64,000 bases of DNA from Hymenobacter gelipurpurascens (GCF_900187375.1 NZ_FYEW01000002.1:1116001-1180000); one strand, 5' to 3'; positions 8,801 to 17,264 are shown, counted from the stretch's first letter. Numbers and translations: made by a program. Notes: generated by a model from the sequence alone, not told the origin.

Positions 8801-9247
8801 ATGCAGAAAATCACCACATTCCTGACGTTCAATGATAAAGCCAAAGAAGCGGCAACGCTTTACACCAGCCTTTTCAAGGGTTCGAAAATCACTAGCGTGA
8901 CAAATCTGCCCAACGGCAGCGTGATGACGGTGGAATTTGAGTTAGCGGGGCAAAAGTACATTGCCATGAATGGTGGGCCGCGTTTCACATTCAGCACTGG
9001 TATTTCGCTAGCTGTAAGTTGCGCTGATCAGGCTGAAATTGATGAGCTGTGGGACAAGCTGACGGCCAACGGCGGCGAGCCCGGCCAGTGCGGCTGGCTG
9101 AAGGACCCGTTCGGGGTATCATGGCAGATAATCCCGACCAATATGGGGCAGCTATTGCGCAGCGATGATCCGGCCCGCGCCCAACGCAAAATGGCGGCCA
9201 TGCTGCAGATGCAAAAAATTGACATTGCCACGCTGGAACAGGCCTAG
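8801..9247 (+). CDS. VOC-family (PhnB/YjdN-like) protein
   Basis: 148 residues matching the PhnB-like branch of the vicinal-oxygen-chelate (glyoxalase/bleomycin-resistance) fold: FLTFNDKAKEAATLYTSLF at the start, GGEPGQCGWLKDPFGVSWQI toward the end. The ATG at 8801 is favoured; upstream in-frame codons would overlap the argH promoter region. Members are small dimeric proteins of mostly unknown substrate, often annotated as 3-demethylubiquinone methyltransferase-like without evidence. It sits between argH and argE on the opposite strand, with no obvious link to arginine. Confidence 0.85.
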   Translation: MQKITTFLTFNDKAKEAATLYTSLFKGSKITSVTNLPNGSVMTVEFELAGQKYIAMNGGPRFTFSTGISLAVSCADQAEIDELWDKLTANGGEPGQCGWLKDPFGVSWQIIPTNMGQLLRSDDPARAQRKMAAMLQMQKIDIATLEQA

Positions 9248-9270
9248 CAGCCAGTATCCAGAAATACAAC

Positions 9271-9303
9271 GTCATGCGGAGCGGAGTCGAGGCATGACTT
9301 TTT
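9271..9303. terminator. Hairpin plus T-run between convergent genes
   Basis: GTCATGC (9271-9277) pairs with GCATGAC (9292-9298) and is followed by TTTTT. It lies between the plus-strand VOC gene and the minus-strand argE end. The arm sequence resembles the outer end of repeat family A. Confidence 0.6.
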
Positions 9304-9315
9304 CTCAGTTTCAAC

Positions 9316-10386
9316 TCACAGCACCAGCCCGTCAAGTAGCTCGATGTAGCCCCGTACGCCTGCCCTGATTTCACTGAGCAGAATGTACTCATCCGGCGTG
9401 TGCGAACGGGCGGAGTCGCCGGGGCCAATCTTCACAGTGGTAAACAGCATCATCGACTGATCGGAGAGCGTAACCGAGCCAAACGTGCGACGGCCTAGGC
9501 CTATTCCGCGCTGCACAAGTGGGTGGTCTAGCTCGATGCGCGAGGAATTGAGGTGGGTAGAGCGTGGCGTAACGTCGGAGGTGACATGCCGGCGCACCAG
9601 TTCCACCACGTCCGGGTTGGAGTAGCACTCATTGGTGCGTACGTCTACCACGAAGGTGCAGCGGTCGGGCACCACGTTATGCTGGGAGCCTGCCTGAATC
9701 TGCGTCACGGTCATCTTCACGGGGCCCAACAGCGGCGACACTTCCGGAAAGCGAAACTGCTCGAACCACCGAATGTCCGCTACGGCTTTGTAGAGGGCAT
9801 TTTCGCCTTCCTCACGGGCGGCGTGGCCGGTGCGGCCGTGGGCTACGCAGTCGAGTACTACAAGACCCTTTTCAGCCACGGCGAGGTCCATTTGGGTGGG
9901 CTCTCCTACTATCCCTAGGTCAATGTGGCCTAGCTGGGGCAGCACACTCCGGATGCCGTTTACGCCGGATATTTCCTCTTCTGCCGTGATGGCGCAGACT
10001 AGGTTGTAGGCCAGGTCGGGGCGCTCGTGAAAGTACAGGAATGTAGCCAGCAAGCTCACCGCCGAAGCGCCGGCGTCATTGCTGCCTAGGCCAATCAGCT
10101 TGTCGTCTTCCACGGTGGCGCCCAGCGGGTCGTAGGTCCAGGTGTTGCCGGCCTTCACGGTGTCGTGGTGGGAGTTGAGCAAGATGGTGGGCTTACTAGG
10201 GTCGAAATGCTTCGACACGGCCCAGACGTTGTTTTTATCGCGCCTTGGATGCGTGCCGTGGAAGGTCAGGAACCGAAAAATCAGCTCCGCCGTCTGGTCT
10301 TCTTCCCGAGACAGAGAAGGCGTCTGAATCAGCTCCTGTAGCAACTCAATGGCGTCCTCGGTCAACTGCTCGATTAGCTCCGGCAT
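9316..10386 (-). CDS. argE: M20-family N-acyl-amino-acid deacylase, ArgE-type (arginine pathway)
   Basis: 356 residues. Metal-binding motifs of the M20/ArgE-DapE family are present: SHHDTV (His74, Asp76), GSNDAG (Asp104) and the Glu pair in TAEEEIS (136-138). In Bacteroidota that use ArgF', this enzyme removes the acyl group after carbamoylation (N-acylcitrulline to citrulline) rather than from N-acylornithine. I infer that role from the ArgF' gene at 22064; the sequence alone cannot separate acetyl from succinyl substrates. The start overlaps the argB stop by 13 bp, so the two are translationally coupled. Confidence 0.88.
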   Translation of the reverse strand: MPELIEQLTEDAIELLQELIQTPSLSREEDQTAELIFRFLTFHGTHPRRDKNNVWAVSKHFDPSKPTILLNSHHDTVKAGNTWTYDPLGATVEDDKLIGLGSNDAGASAVSLLATFLYFHERPDLAYNLVCAITAEEEISGVNGIRSVLPQLGHIDLGIVGEPTQMDLAVAEKGLVVLDCVAHGRTGHAAREEGENALYKAVADIRWFEQFRFPEVSPLLGPVKMTVTQIQAGSQHNVVPDRCTFVVDVRTNECYSNPDVVELVRRHVTSDVTPRSTHLNSSRIELDHPLVQRGIGLGRRTFGSVTLSDQSMMLFTTVKIGPGDSARSHTPDEYILLSEIRAGVRGYIELLDGLVL

Positions 10387-11156
10387 AGCACAGTTTTCAC
10401 GGGTTCGTTGATCTTGAGTGCGTTTTCAATCACCACGCGCTCCACACCGGCTTTTAGAGCGGCAAAGGCGTTATCGAGCTTCGGCACCATGCCAGCCGCA
10501 ATGACGCCTTCGGCTTTCAACTGCTGATACTGAGCCGGCATGATCTGCGGAATGACCGACTGCTCATTGTTGATGTCGGAGAGCACACCGTCCTTCTCAA
10601 AACAGAAGTGCAGTTCCACCTCGTAGGCCACTGCTAGAGCACGGGCCAGGGTGCTGGCAATGGTATCGGCGTTGGTATTGAGCAACTGGCCTAGGCCATC
10701 ATGCGTGATGGCGCAGAACACGGGCGTGATGCCCGCCTGCAGCAACTGGCCTAGCAGCGTGGTGTTGATGCTGCCTTCGGGCAAATCCCCTACAAAACCG
10801 AAGTCAATATCCTTTACTGGGCGCTTCACTGCCCGAATAGCGTTGCCATCGGCGCCGGATAGGCCTAGCGCATTCACGCCGGCCGCCTGTAGCAGCGCTA
10901 CCACTTGCTTGTTGGTTTTGCCGGCGTAGAACATGGTCACAATGTCGAGGGTAGCGGCATCAGTGATGCGGCGGCCCTGTACCATTTGGGGTTCAATGCC
11001 CAAGTCCAGCAGCATCTGGCTGGCGCCTTTACCGCCCCCGTGCACCAGAATTTTTCGGCCGGGTATGCGGGCCAACTCCGTCAGGAAGTGGCCTAGCTGC
11101 GCTTCATCGTCGATGATGCCGCCGCCAATCTTAAAAATTTTCAGGCCTTCTCGCAT
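10374..11156 (-). CDS. argB: N-acylglutamate kinase (ArgB family)
   Basis: 260 residues in the amino-acid-kinase fold: KIGGGIIDD near the N-terminus, LVHGGGKGAS, FVGDLPEG, and LLNTNADTIAS. It phosphorylates N-acetyl- or, in Bacteroidota, possibly N-succinyl-glutamate. The ATG at 11156 is chosen because it sits 7 residues before the first kinase motif; the upstream ATG at 11204 adds a basic 16-residue stretch without family similarity. It forms an overlapping pair with argE and is divergent from the GNAT-argG block, which implies shared regulation in the 620-bp gap. Confidence 0.92.
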   Translation of the reverse strand: MREGLKIFKIGGGIIDDEAQLGHFLTELARIPGRKILVHGGGKGASQMLLDLGIEPQMVQGRRITDAATLDIVTMFYAGKTNKQVVALLQAAGVNALGLSGADGNAIRAVKRPVKDIDFGFVGDLPEGSINTTLLGQLLQAGITPVFCAITHDGLGQLLNTNADTIASTLARALAVAYEVELHFCFEKDGVLSDINNEQSVIPQIMPAQYQQLKAEGVIAAGMVPKLDNAFAALKAGVERVVIENALKINEPVKTVLCRS

Positions 11157-11300
11157 GGTTTTCGGAAGAGGTAAAATGCGGCGTAGTAGGGCACGCAGCG
11201 CCAAAACGGACTTTCTGTTCGGCTACTATCTACCCAATGAATACATTAGGCAGCAACTATTTTTGCCCGCGGGCCGACAAAGTTTCCGAAAAAAAACATC

Positions 11301-11308
11301 TAGTTTTG
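11301..11308 (+). promoter_or_regulatory. Putative -7 box TAGTTTTG
   Basis: Matches the TANNTTTG consensus exactly. It is 67 bp upstream of the arginine leader peptide and 470 bp upstream of the GNAT gene. A well-spaced TTG at -33 was not found, so this is moderate evidence. Confidence 0.45.
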
Positions 11309-11374
11309 CAACGATTTAGCGGTCCTATTCATTTTAAACCGCAGAAACACTTCCCTCGCCTTACGGCAGTCTTC

Positions 11375-11443
11375 ATGATTCGTCTCTCTTCTATTGCGCT
11401 TCTGCGACGACCCAACCTGGTCGTGCGAACAATGCCAGCTTAA
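11375..11443 (+). CDS. Candidate arginine leader peptide (22 residues)
   Basis: A short reading frame, ATG at 11375 to TAA at 11441-11443. Of its 22 residues four are arginine: position 3 (CGT), a tandem pair at 11-12 (CGA CGA, 11405-11410) and position 18 (CGA, 11426-11428). It begins MIRLSSIALLRRPN. Arg-rich leader peptides with tandem codons for the end product are the hallmark of ribosome-mediated attenuation. It lies between a -7-like box and the arginine operon, and hairpins overlap or follow it at once. Function is inferred; expression is not shown. It could also be chance, since it lacks a clear Shine-Dalgarno site, though these are often absent in Bacteroidota. Confidence 0.5.
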   Translation: MIRLSSIALLRRPNLVVRTMPA

Positions 11444-11494
11444 GCGCTGGCATGCAATATCTCGTCTGGGTTTTTAGCGCGATAAAAACCGACG
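11407..11494 (+). promoter_or_regulatory. Three tandem hairpins, candidate attenuator
   Basis: Hairpin 1: ACGACC/GGTCGT (11407-11424), overlapping the tandem Arg codons. Hairpin 2: ATGCCAGC/GCTGGCAT (11432-11453), an 8-bp perfect stem spanning the leader stop codon. Hairpin 3: GGTTTTTA/TAAAAACC (11469-11490), extended by CGTC/GACG. A ribosome stalled on the Arg pair would cover hairpin 1. No classic GC stem plus T-run was seen, so a Rho-dependent or translational mechanism would be needed. Confidence 0.4.
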
Positions 11495-11776
11495 AACGGG
11501 CCCACAACCTAAGGCCCTGCTGAAGAAAGTTTCTACGAACAACGAATTGACACGAGTGTAAGCCCTAGTGCGCCTCCCCCGCTGATTTCTGCCTACCTGT
11601 TCCGCTTCGGCGAGTAGCTAAATCGGCACCCTTTTGCTTTTCCGGGCTCTTTTTGCTGCCAGCTCCTGCGCTGGTTGCAGCGTAGCGGTACAGCCGCGCG
11701 CCGCGCATCTAGCTCCTCCCTTATCGTCTTTCCGAGTCTGTTGCCGTATACCAAGGCAACCAACTGAGCTTCGACC

Positions 11777-12358
11777 ATGATTTTACGAGTCGCCAATGCT
11801 GCCGACGCGCAGTACGTGGAAACCCTCTGTCAGTGGTACGCCGAATCCGCCAAATCGCGCGGAGTCGGTATCGCCAAGCGCGACCCTAACTATCTGATTA
11901 AGAAGATGGATAAGGGCGACGCTATCATTGCTTTTATTGATGAGCAGCTGGCGGGCTTCTGCTACATCGAGACCTTCGAAGACAACAAGTTTGTGGTGAA
12001 CTCGGGGCTGATAGTAAATACTGAGCTGCGGAAAGAAGGCTTAGGTCGTGCCATCAAGCACCGCGTGTTTGAACTCTCCCGCACGAAGTACCCGGCGGCC
12101 AAAATTTTCGGTATCACGACCTCAGCGGCCGTGATGAAGATCAACAATGAGCTGGGCTACCGCCCCGTTACCTTCCCCGAACTAACCCAGAGCGACGATT
12201 TCTGGAAGGGCTGCTCTAGCTGCAAAAACTACGGCATCCTGATGGAAAACGAGCGCAAAATGTGCCTGTGCACCGGCATGGTCTACGACAAGCTCGACGA
12301 CCAGTACGGCCAGATTGTACAGGAGTCCATTGAGATTCTTACACCCCAAGGCCAATAA
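11777..12358 (+). CDS. GNAT-family N-acyltransferase in the argA position
   Basis: 193 residues. The GNAT acyl-CoA loop is RKEGLGRAI (85-93), preceded by the beta strand NSGLIVNTELR. The C-terminal part holds four cysteines (146, 149, 163, 165) in CSSC and CLC pairs, which may bind zinc and are not a standard GNAT feature. As the first gene of the argG-argC-argD block, it is the natural candidate for N-acetyl- or N-succinyl-glutamate synthase, the entry step of the pathway. It is much shorter than classical ArgA. The stop overlaps the argG start by one base (TAATG), so translation is coupled. Function is inferred from position. Confidence 0.8.
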   Translation: MILRVANAADAQYVETLCQWYAESAKSRGVGIAKRDPNYLIKKMDKGDAIIAFIDEQLAGFCYIETFEDNKFVVNSGLIVNTELRKEGLGRAIKHRVFELSRTKYPAAKIFGITTSAAVMKINNELGYRPVTFPELTQSDDFWKGCSSCKNYGILMENERKMCLCTGMVYDKLDDQYGQIVQESIEILTPQGQ

Positions 12359-13545
12359 TGAAAAAGGTAGTTTTAGCCTACAGCGGCGGCTTGGATACGT
12401 CCTACTGCGTTGTATATCTGACCCGCGAGCTGGGTCTGGAAGTTCACACCGTCATCGTCAACTCCGGCGGCTTTTCTGAGGAAGAGCTAGCCTCCATCGA
12501 GAAGCGCGCCTACGAACTGGGCTCCTCGAAGCACGAGGTAATCGACGTGACCCAGCGTTTCTACCAGGACTGCCTGCGCTACCTCATTTTTGGCAACATC
12601 CTCAAGAACGACACCTACCCGCTGAGTGTCAGCGCGGAGCGCATGTTCCAGTCCTTGGCCTTGGCAGAGTATGCCCGGGAGCACAAGGCCGACTACATCG
12701 CCCACGGTAGCACCGGCGCCGGCAACGACCAAGTGCGTTTCGATGTGGCTTTCTCGGTTATCGCGCCCAATACGGAAATTATCACGCCCATCCGCGACCT
12801 GAAACTGTCGCGTCAGGCCGAGATTGACTTCCTGAATCAGCATGGCTTCGAGATGAGCTGGGAAAAGGCCAAGTACTCCATCAACAAGGGTATTTGGGGT
12901 ACCAGCGTGGGCGGTGTAGAAACCCTCACCTCGCACCAGGCCCTGCCCGAGTCAGCGTATCCTACTCAACTCACTGCCAACGAGCCAACCACGGTGGAAA
13001 TCACCTTCGCCAAGGGTGAGCCCGTAGCCTTGAATGGCAAGTCAATGAACCCGGTAGAGCTTATTCAGGAGCTCAACGACCTAGGTGGCCGCTACGCCAT
13101 TGGCCGCGACACCCACGTGGGCGACACCATTCTAGGTATCAAAGGTCGAGTAGGCTTCGAGGCTCCCGCGCCGCTGATCTTGCTGAAGGCTCATCACCTG
13201 CTGGAGAAGCACACCTCCAGCCGCTGGCAGCTGCTACACAAAGACTACATCGCCAACTGGTACGGCACCCTGCTGCACGAGGCACAGTACCTCGACCCGG
13301 TGATGCGCGACATGGAGGCTTTCCTCACGTCGTCGCAGGAGCGGGTATCGGGCAAGGTGTTCGTGACCTTGAAGCCCTACCAGTTCGAGCTGCAGGGCAT
13401 CGAGTCGAAATATGACATGATGCGCTCCAAAGTGGCTACCTACGGCGAGGAAAACGACGCCTGGGATGGCCGCGACGCCAAGGGTTTCATCAAAATCTTC
13501 AGCAACCAGCTGCGGATTCATAGCTCGTTCAACGATGAAAATTAA
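12358..13545 (+). CDS. argG: Argininosuccinate synthase
   Basis: 395 residues, full length. The PP-loop ATP-binding motif AYSGGLDTSY is at residues 6-15, and HGSTGAGNDQVRFD, the conserved aspartate/citrulline-binding region, follows near 117. It condenses citrulline with aspartate using ATP. The gene is second in the operon, overlapping GNAT by one base at its start and argC by 11 bases at its end, indicating a tight co-translated unit. Confidence 0.96.
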   Translation: MKKVVLAYSGGLDTSYCVVYLTRELGLEVHTVIVNSGGFSEEELASIEKRAYELGSSKHEVIDVTQRFYQDCLRYLIFGNILKNDTYPLSVSAERMFQSLALAEYAREHKADYIAHGSTGAGNDQVRFDVAFSVIAPNTEIITPIRDLKLSRQAEIDFLNQHGFEMSWEKAKYSINKGIWGTSVGGVETLTSHQALPESAYPTQLTANEPTTVEITFAKGEPVALNGKSMNPVELIQELNDLGGRYAIGRDTHVGDTILGIKGRVGFEAPAPLILLKAHHLLEKHTSSRWQLLHKDYIANWYGTLLHEAQYLDPVMRDMEAFLTSSQERVSGKVFVTLKPYQFELQGIESKYDMMRSKVATYGEENDAWDGRDAKGFIKIFSNQLRIHSSFNDEN

Positions 13546-14515
13546 GGTTGGCATCGTAGGCGGCGCTGGCTATACGGCTGGTGAGCTTGTCCGCATTCTG
13601 CTGCACCACGAGTACGCGGAGCTGGGTGCCATCGTCAGCTCTTCCAACGCCGGCAACCCCGTCTACCAGGTCCACGACGACCTGGTGGGCGAGACCGATC
13701 TGGTGTTTGCCTCAGAGCTGGCCGGTGATGAAGACGTGGTATTCCTGTGCCTAGGCCACGGTAACTCCAAGGCGTGGCTTGAGAAACACGAGCTACCTGA
13801 AACCACCCATATCATCGACCTCAGCAACGACTTCCGCTTAGAAGCCGATGCCGAATTTGAAGGTCGGGAGTTTGTGTACGGGTTGCCAGAGCTGAATAAG
13901 AGCCGCATCCAGCAGGCCCAAAGCATTGCCAACCCCGGTTGCTTTGCCACAGCTATTCAGCTGGCCTTGCTGCCGCTGGCGCAAGCCGGCAAGCTGACAG
14001 ATGATGTGCATGTATCGGCCATTACCGGCAGCACGGGGGCAGGGCAGAGCTTGTCTGAGACGGTGCACTTCTCGTGGCGCACTAATAACGTGTCCATCTA
14101 CAAGCCCTTCACGCACCAGCACCTCGGCGAAATTGGGGAGAGTCTGGCGCAGCTGCAGCCGCAGCTAGACAGCGCCATGCACTTCATCCCCTACCGCGGC
14201 AACTTCTCGCGGGGCATCTTCGCCAGCGTCTACACGCCGTCGGACTTAACCCAGGAGGAAGCGCGGGAGCTATACCAAAAGTTCTATGACGATGCGCCGT
14301 TCACCACGGTTTCGGACAAGGAGATTCACCTCAAGCAGGTAGTGAATACCAACAAGTGCCTGCTGCACGTGCAGAAATTCGGCAAGCAACTGCTCATCAC
14401 CTCGGTTATCGACAACCTGGTGAAAGGCGCTTCGGGCCAAGCTATCCAGAACATGAACCTGCTCTTCGGGCTGCCCGAAACGACAGGACTTCACCTCAAA
14501 TCGGTGCTTTTCTAA
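13535..14515 (+). CDS. argC: N-acetyl-gamma-glutamyl-phosphate reductase
   Basis: 326 residues. The NADP-binding motif GGAGYTAGEL is at residues 9-18, and the active-site Cys lies in ANPGCFATA. The ATG at 13535 is chosen because it is six residues before the Rossmann motif; it sits inside the last codons of argG. It reduces N-acylglutamyl phosphate to the semialdehyde. In organisms with the succinyl route the acyl group would be succinyl. The stop overlaps argD by one base. Confidence 0.95.
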   Translation: MKIKVGIVGGAGYTAGELVRILLHHEYAELGAIVSSSNAGNPVYQVHDDLVGETDLVFASELAGDEDVVFLCLGHGNSKAWLEKHELPETTHIIDLSNDFRLEADAEFEGREFVYGLPELNKSRIQQAQSIANPGCFATAIQLALLPLAQAGKLTDDVHVSAITGSTGAGQSLSETVHFSWRTNNVSIYKPFTHQHLGEIGESLAQLQPQLDSAMHFIPYRGNFSRGIFASVYTPSDLTQEEARELYQKFYDDAPFTTVSDKEIHLKQVVNTNKCLLHVQKFGKQLLITSVIDNLVKGASGQAIQNMNLLFGLPETTGLHLKSVLF

Positions 14516-15654
14516 TGGAGCTTTTCAATGTATATCCGCTCGTTAACATCACGCCGGTAAAGGCGTTAGGAGCGAAACTCTGGGACGATAAAGGCCAGGA
14601 GTACCTGGATTTCTACGGCGGACACGCTGTTATTTCCATCGGCCACAGCCACCCGCACTATGTGCAGCGACTCACGGAGCAGCTGCAGAACATCGGCTTC
14701 TACTCCAACTCGGTGCAGATTCCGATTCAGGCGCAGCTGGCTCATAAGCTAGGCCAGGTATCGAGCTACGAGGACTTCTCGCTGTTCTTGTGCAACTCCG
14801 GCGCTGAGGCCAACGAGAATGCCCTGAAGCTGGCCTCCTTTCACACCGGCAAAAAGCGCGTGGTAGCTTTTAAAGGTGCCTTCCACGGCCGTACCTCCGG
14901 TGCAGTAGCCGCTACTGATAACCCCAAAATTGTAGCTCCCTTCAACGCCGACCACGCCATTTCCTTTGTGGAATACGACCTGGCGGCGGTGGAGCAGGTG
15001 CTGCAAAATGGCGACGTGTGCGCGGTCATCATCGAGCCAATTCAGGGCGTAGGCGGCATCATCATGCCTTCCGATGAATTCCTGACTGGCCTAGCCGCGC
15101 TGTGTAAGCAGTATGGCGCCCTGCTGATTGCCGACGAGGTGCAGAGCGGCTACGGCCGTAGCGGTAAGTTCTTTGCCCACCAGCACGCTGGCATCCGCCC
15201 CGATGTTATTTCGGTAGCAAAAGGCATGGGCAACGGCTTCCCCATCGGCGGCATCCTGATTGCGCCAGAACTGAAGGCATCTTATGGATTACTGGGCACC
15301 ACGTTCGGGGGCAACCACCTGGCCTGCGCTGCGGCTTTGGCAGTGCTGGAAGTGATTGAGCAGGAAGACCTCCTAAACCACGCCACAGAGCTAGGCCACT
15401 ACCTCCGCTCCGAGCTGGAGGCCAACGCTGGTGCCGAGGAAATCCGCGGCCGCGGTCTGATGGTAGGCATTAAGTACGACTTTCCCATCAAGGATATCCG
15501 CGACAAGCTGTTAGCTGAGCACCACATTTTTGTGGGCAACGCTTCTGACCCTGGAGTACTACGTCTGTTACCGCCGCTCAACATCACCAAGGCCGAAGTT
15601 GACCGGTTCTTGCAGGCGCTGTACACACTTATTCCGGTCGAGGTAAAAAAGTAA
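14515..15654 (+). CDS. argD: N-acylornithine aminotransferase
   Basis: 379 residues, class III PLP-dependent aminotransferase. DEVQSGYGRSGKFF carries the PLP-ring Asp, and the Schiff-base Lys lies in ISVAKGMGNGFPIGG. NSGAEANENALKLA is the phosphate-binding region. It converts N-acylglutamate semialdehyde to N-acylornithine. It starts at the TAATG junction with argC. The following 524 bp have no convincing gene, so carA may have its own promoter. Confidence 0.95.
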   Translation: MELFNVYPLVNITPVKALGAKLWDDKGQEYLDFYGGHAVISIGHSHPHYVQRLTEQLQNIGFYSNSVQIPIQAQLAHKLGQVSSYEDFSLFLCNSGAEANENALKLASFHTGKKRVVAFKGAFHGRTSGAVAATDNPKIVAPFNADHAISFVEYDLAAVEQVLQNGDVCAVIIEPIQGVGGIIMPSDEFLTGLAALCKQYGALLIADEVQSGYGRSGKFFAHQHAGIRPDVISVAKGMGNGFPIGGILIAPELKASYGLLGTTFGGNHLACAAALAVLEVIEQEDLLNHATELGHYLRSELEANAGAEEIRGRGLMVGIKYDFPIKDIRDKLLAEHHIFVGNASDPGVLRLLPPLNITKAEVDRFLQALYTLIPVEVKK

Positions 15655-16178
15655 GCAACCTGTGGCCTAACTTGCAGCCCCAATGAGTAGCACGATGAGG
15701 TTCACGAGCCAAGCTCCCCTTCTGATTAGCTGCACGCTGCCATTGGCCACTGTCTCGCAGCAACCGGCTGGCTCTTTCCATGAAAGAGCAGCCATCAACT
15801 ATTCCTCCCAGCAGTCGTGCCCGCCAGACTTCCCGATGCCTGACATCTGGGAGCGGCAGGGCGCGGGACCGATTGAACTACCTTCTTTCGCTCCCGTTTG
15901 GCTTAAGTCCTCGTTCGGCTGGAATAGACCTCTGATGTTTGGTTCTGTTCCAGCCGAAATTGTATCCGGACGGTCCCGAAAGCTGACTGATACTACACCG
16001 CGCCCTCGCAAAAGGGGCGTCGAATCGTTGCATTCCCTTCCCATGACAAGATTCCGATCAGCGTTGATCGGGATGATGGGCCTACCTGCTGCTTTCCCCA
16101 CCTCAACGAGCAAGAAAGCTGCGTGCCTGACTACTGCAGAAAATCAACCACAGAGTAAACCTATTTTCGCATAACAGA
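15655..16178. other. 524-bp gap before carA with several hairpins, no clear gene
   Basis: A plus-strand open frame (15683-16174) and a minus-strand one both give Ser/Pro-rich low-quality translations without recognisable motifs, so I do not call either a gene. Hairpins visible: TTCGGCTGGAA/TTCCAGCCGAA (15914-15924 and 15948-15958), CGCCC/GGGCG (16001-16019), and CCGATCA/TGATCGG (16054-16071). A short frame starting at 16043 has Arg at positions 3 and 5. The region could be a leader that controls carA or the decayed remains of a gene. Confidence 0.5.
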
Positions 16179-17264
16179 GTGGAAAACGCTAAATCGGTAA
16201 AACTCATTCTCGAAGACGGCACCGAAATCGAGGGTACTTCTTTCGGCGCCTTTACCTCCGCCGCGGGCGAGGTGGTATTCAGCACGGCAATGACCGGCTA
16301 CCCCGAAAACCTCACGGACCCGTCCTTCGCCGGCCAGATTCTGGTGCTGACCTACCCTATGGTGGGCAACTACGGCGTACCCGGCGAAGAATTGTACGAG
16401 TCGATTTCCAAGATTTTCGAGTCGGACAAGATTCACATTGCTGGCCTCGTGGTGAACTACTACTCTGAGGAGCATAGCCACTGGAACGCCGCCAAGAGCC
16501 TCGGCGACTGGCTGAAGGAGTATAACATCCCCGGCATCTTCGGGGTGGATACGCGCATGCTCACCAAAATCCTGCGGGAAAAAGGTGCCATGCTGGGCAA
16601 GATTGTAGCCGAAGAAAATGTGGAATTCCACGACCCTAACCAGGACAACCTGGTAGCCCAGGTGAGCCCCACCGAGGTAAAGCACTACGGCCACGGCCAG
16701 CACAAAATCGTGCTCGTCGACTGCGGCACCAAAACCAACATCATCCGCTGCTTCCTTCAGCGCGACGTGGAGCTGATTCGGGTGCCCTGGGACTACGACT
16801 TCACGAAGCTCGACTACGACGGCCTGTTCCTCAGCAACGGCCCCGGCGACCCGAAGATGTGCACGCCCACCATTCAGCACCTGCAAACCGCGCTAGGCCA
16901 GGACAAGCCCATTTTCGGCATCTGTCTGGGCTCCCAGCTCATGGGCCTGGCGGCGGGCGGCGACACCTTCAAGCTCAAGTACGGCCACCGCAGCCACAAC
17001 CAGCCAGTACTACTCACGGGCACCAAGCGCAGCTACATCACCAGCCAGAACCACGGCTTCGCGGTAGACACGGACACGCTGCCCGCCGAGTGGACCATGC
17101 TGTTCGAGAACCTTAACGACGGCACCTGCGAAGGCATCAAGCACAAGACCAAGCCGTTCTTCTCCACCCAGTTCCACCCCGAAGCCGCCGGCGGCCCCGA
17201 GGATACGGAGTACCTGTTCGATGACTTCCTAAAAGCAGTAGCCGAGTACAAAGCATCGAAGTAG
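16179..17264 (+). CDS. carA: Carbamoyl-phosphate synthase small subunit
   Basis: 361 residues, starting with GTG; the only in-frame alternative lies in the doubtful upstream region. The C-terminal class I glutamine amidotransferase domain has the nucleophile Cys249 in FGICLGSQ and the His/Glu pair in FHPEAAGG. The N-terminal domain begins AKSVKLILEDG. CarA hydrolyses glutamine and passes ammonia to CarB; the product serves ArgF' here and pyrimidine synthesis elsewhere. carB follows about 1 kb later, separated by a pseudogene and a small protein gene, which is unusual for carAB. Confidence 0.95.
   Translation: MENAKSVKLILEDGTEIEGTSFGAFTSAAGEVVFSTAMTGYPENLTDPSFAGQILVLTYPMVGNYGVPGEELYESISKIFESDKIHIAGLVVNYYSEEHSHWNAAKSLGDWLKEYNIPGIFGVDTRMLTKILREKGAMLGKIVAEENVEFHDPNQDNLVAQVSPTEVKHYGHGQHKIVLVDCGTKTNIIRCFLQRDVELIRVPWDYDFTKLDYDGLFLSNGPGDPKMCTPTIQHLQTALGQDKPIFGICLGSQLMGLAAGGDTFKLKYGHRSHNQPVLLTGTKRSYITSQNHGFAVDTDTLPAEWTMLFENLNDGTCEGIKHKTKPFFSTQFHPEAAGGPEDTEYLFDDFLKAVAEYKASK

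Larger units (their letters stand above)
11157..11776. other. 620-bp divergent intergenic region: arginine operon leader
   Basis: No full-length gene fits here. The region holds two octamers that match TANNTTTG on the plus strand (TATTTTTG at 11258, TAGTTTTG at 11301), a short leader reading frame (11375-11443), three successive hairpins (11407-11494), a weak GGGCC/GGCCC hairpin (about 11498-11517) and a final hairpin GTTGCC/GGCAAC (11740-11760) just before the GNAT start codon. The untranslated leader would be over 450 nt, which is long for a bacterial operon and suggests RNA-level control. Confidence 0.6.

Noticed and set aside
11469..11490. Hairpin 3 as a classical intrinsic terminator
   Set aside because: The stem is AT-rich and no T-run follows, so it is reported only as part of a possible attenuator.
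11593..11796. Minus-strand 67-codon frame in the arginine leader
   Set aside because: Overlaps the GNAT start, basic low-quality translation, no motif; probably a shadow.
15683..16174. 163-codon plus-strand open frame upstream of carA
   Set aside because: Low-complexity Ser/Pro-rich translation, no motif, and hairpins run through it. Kept as a non-coding structured region.
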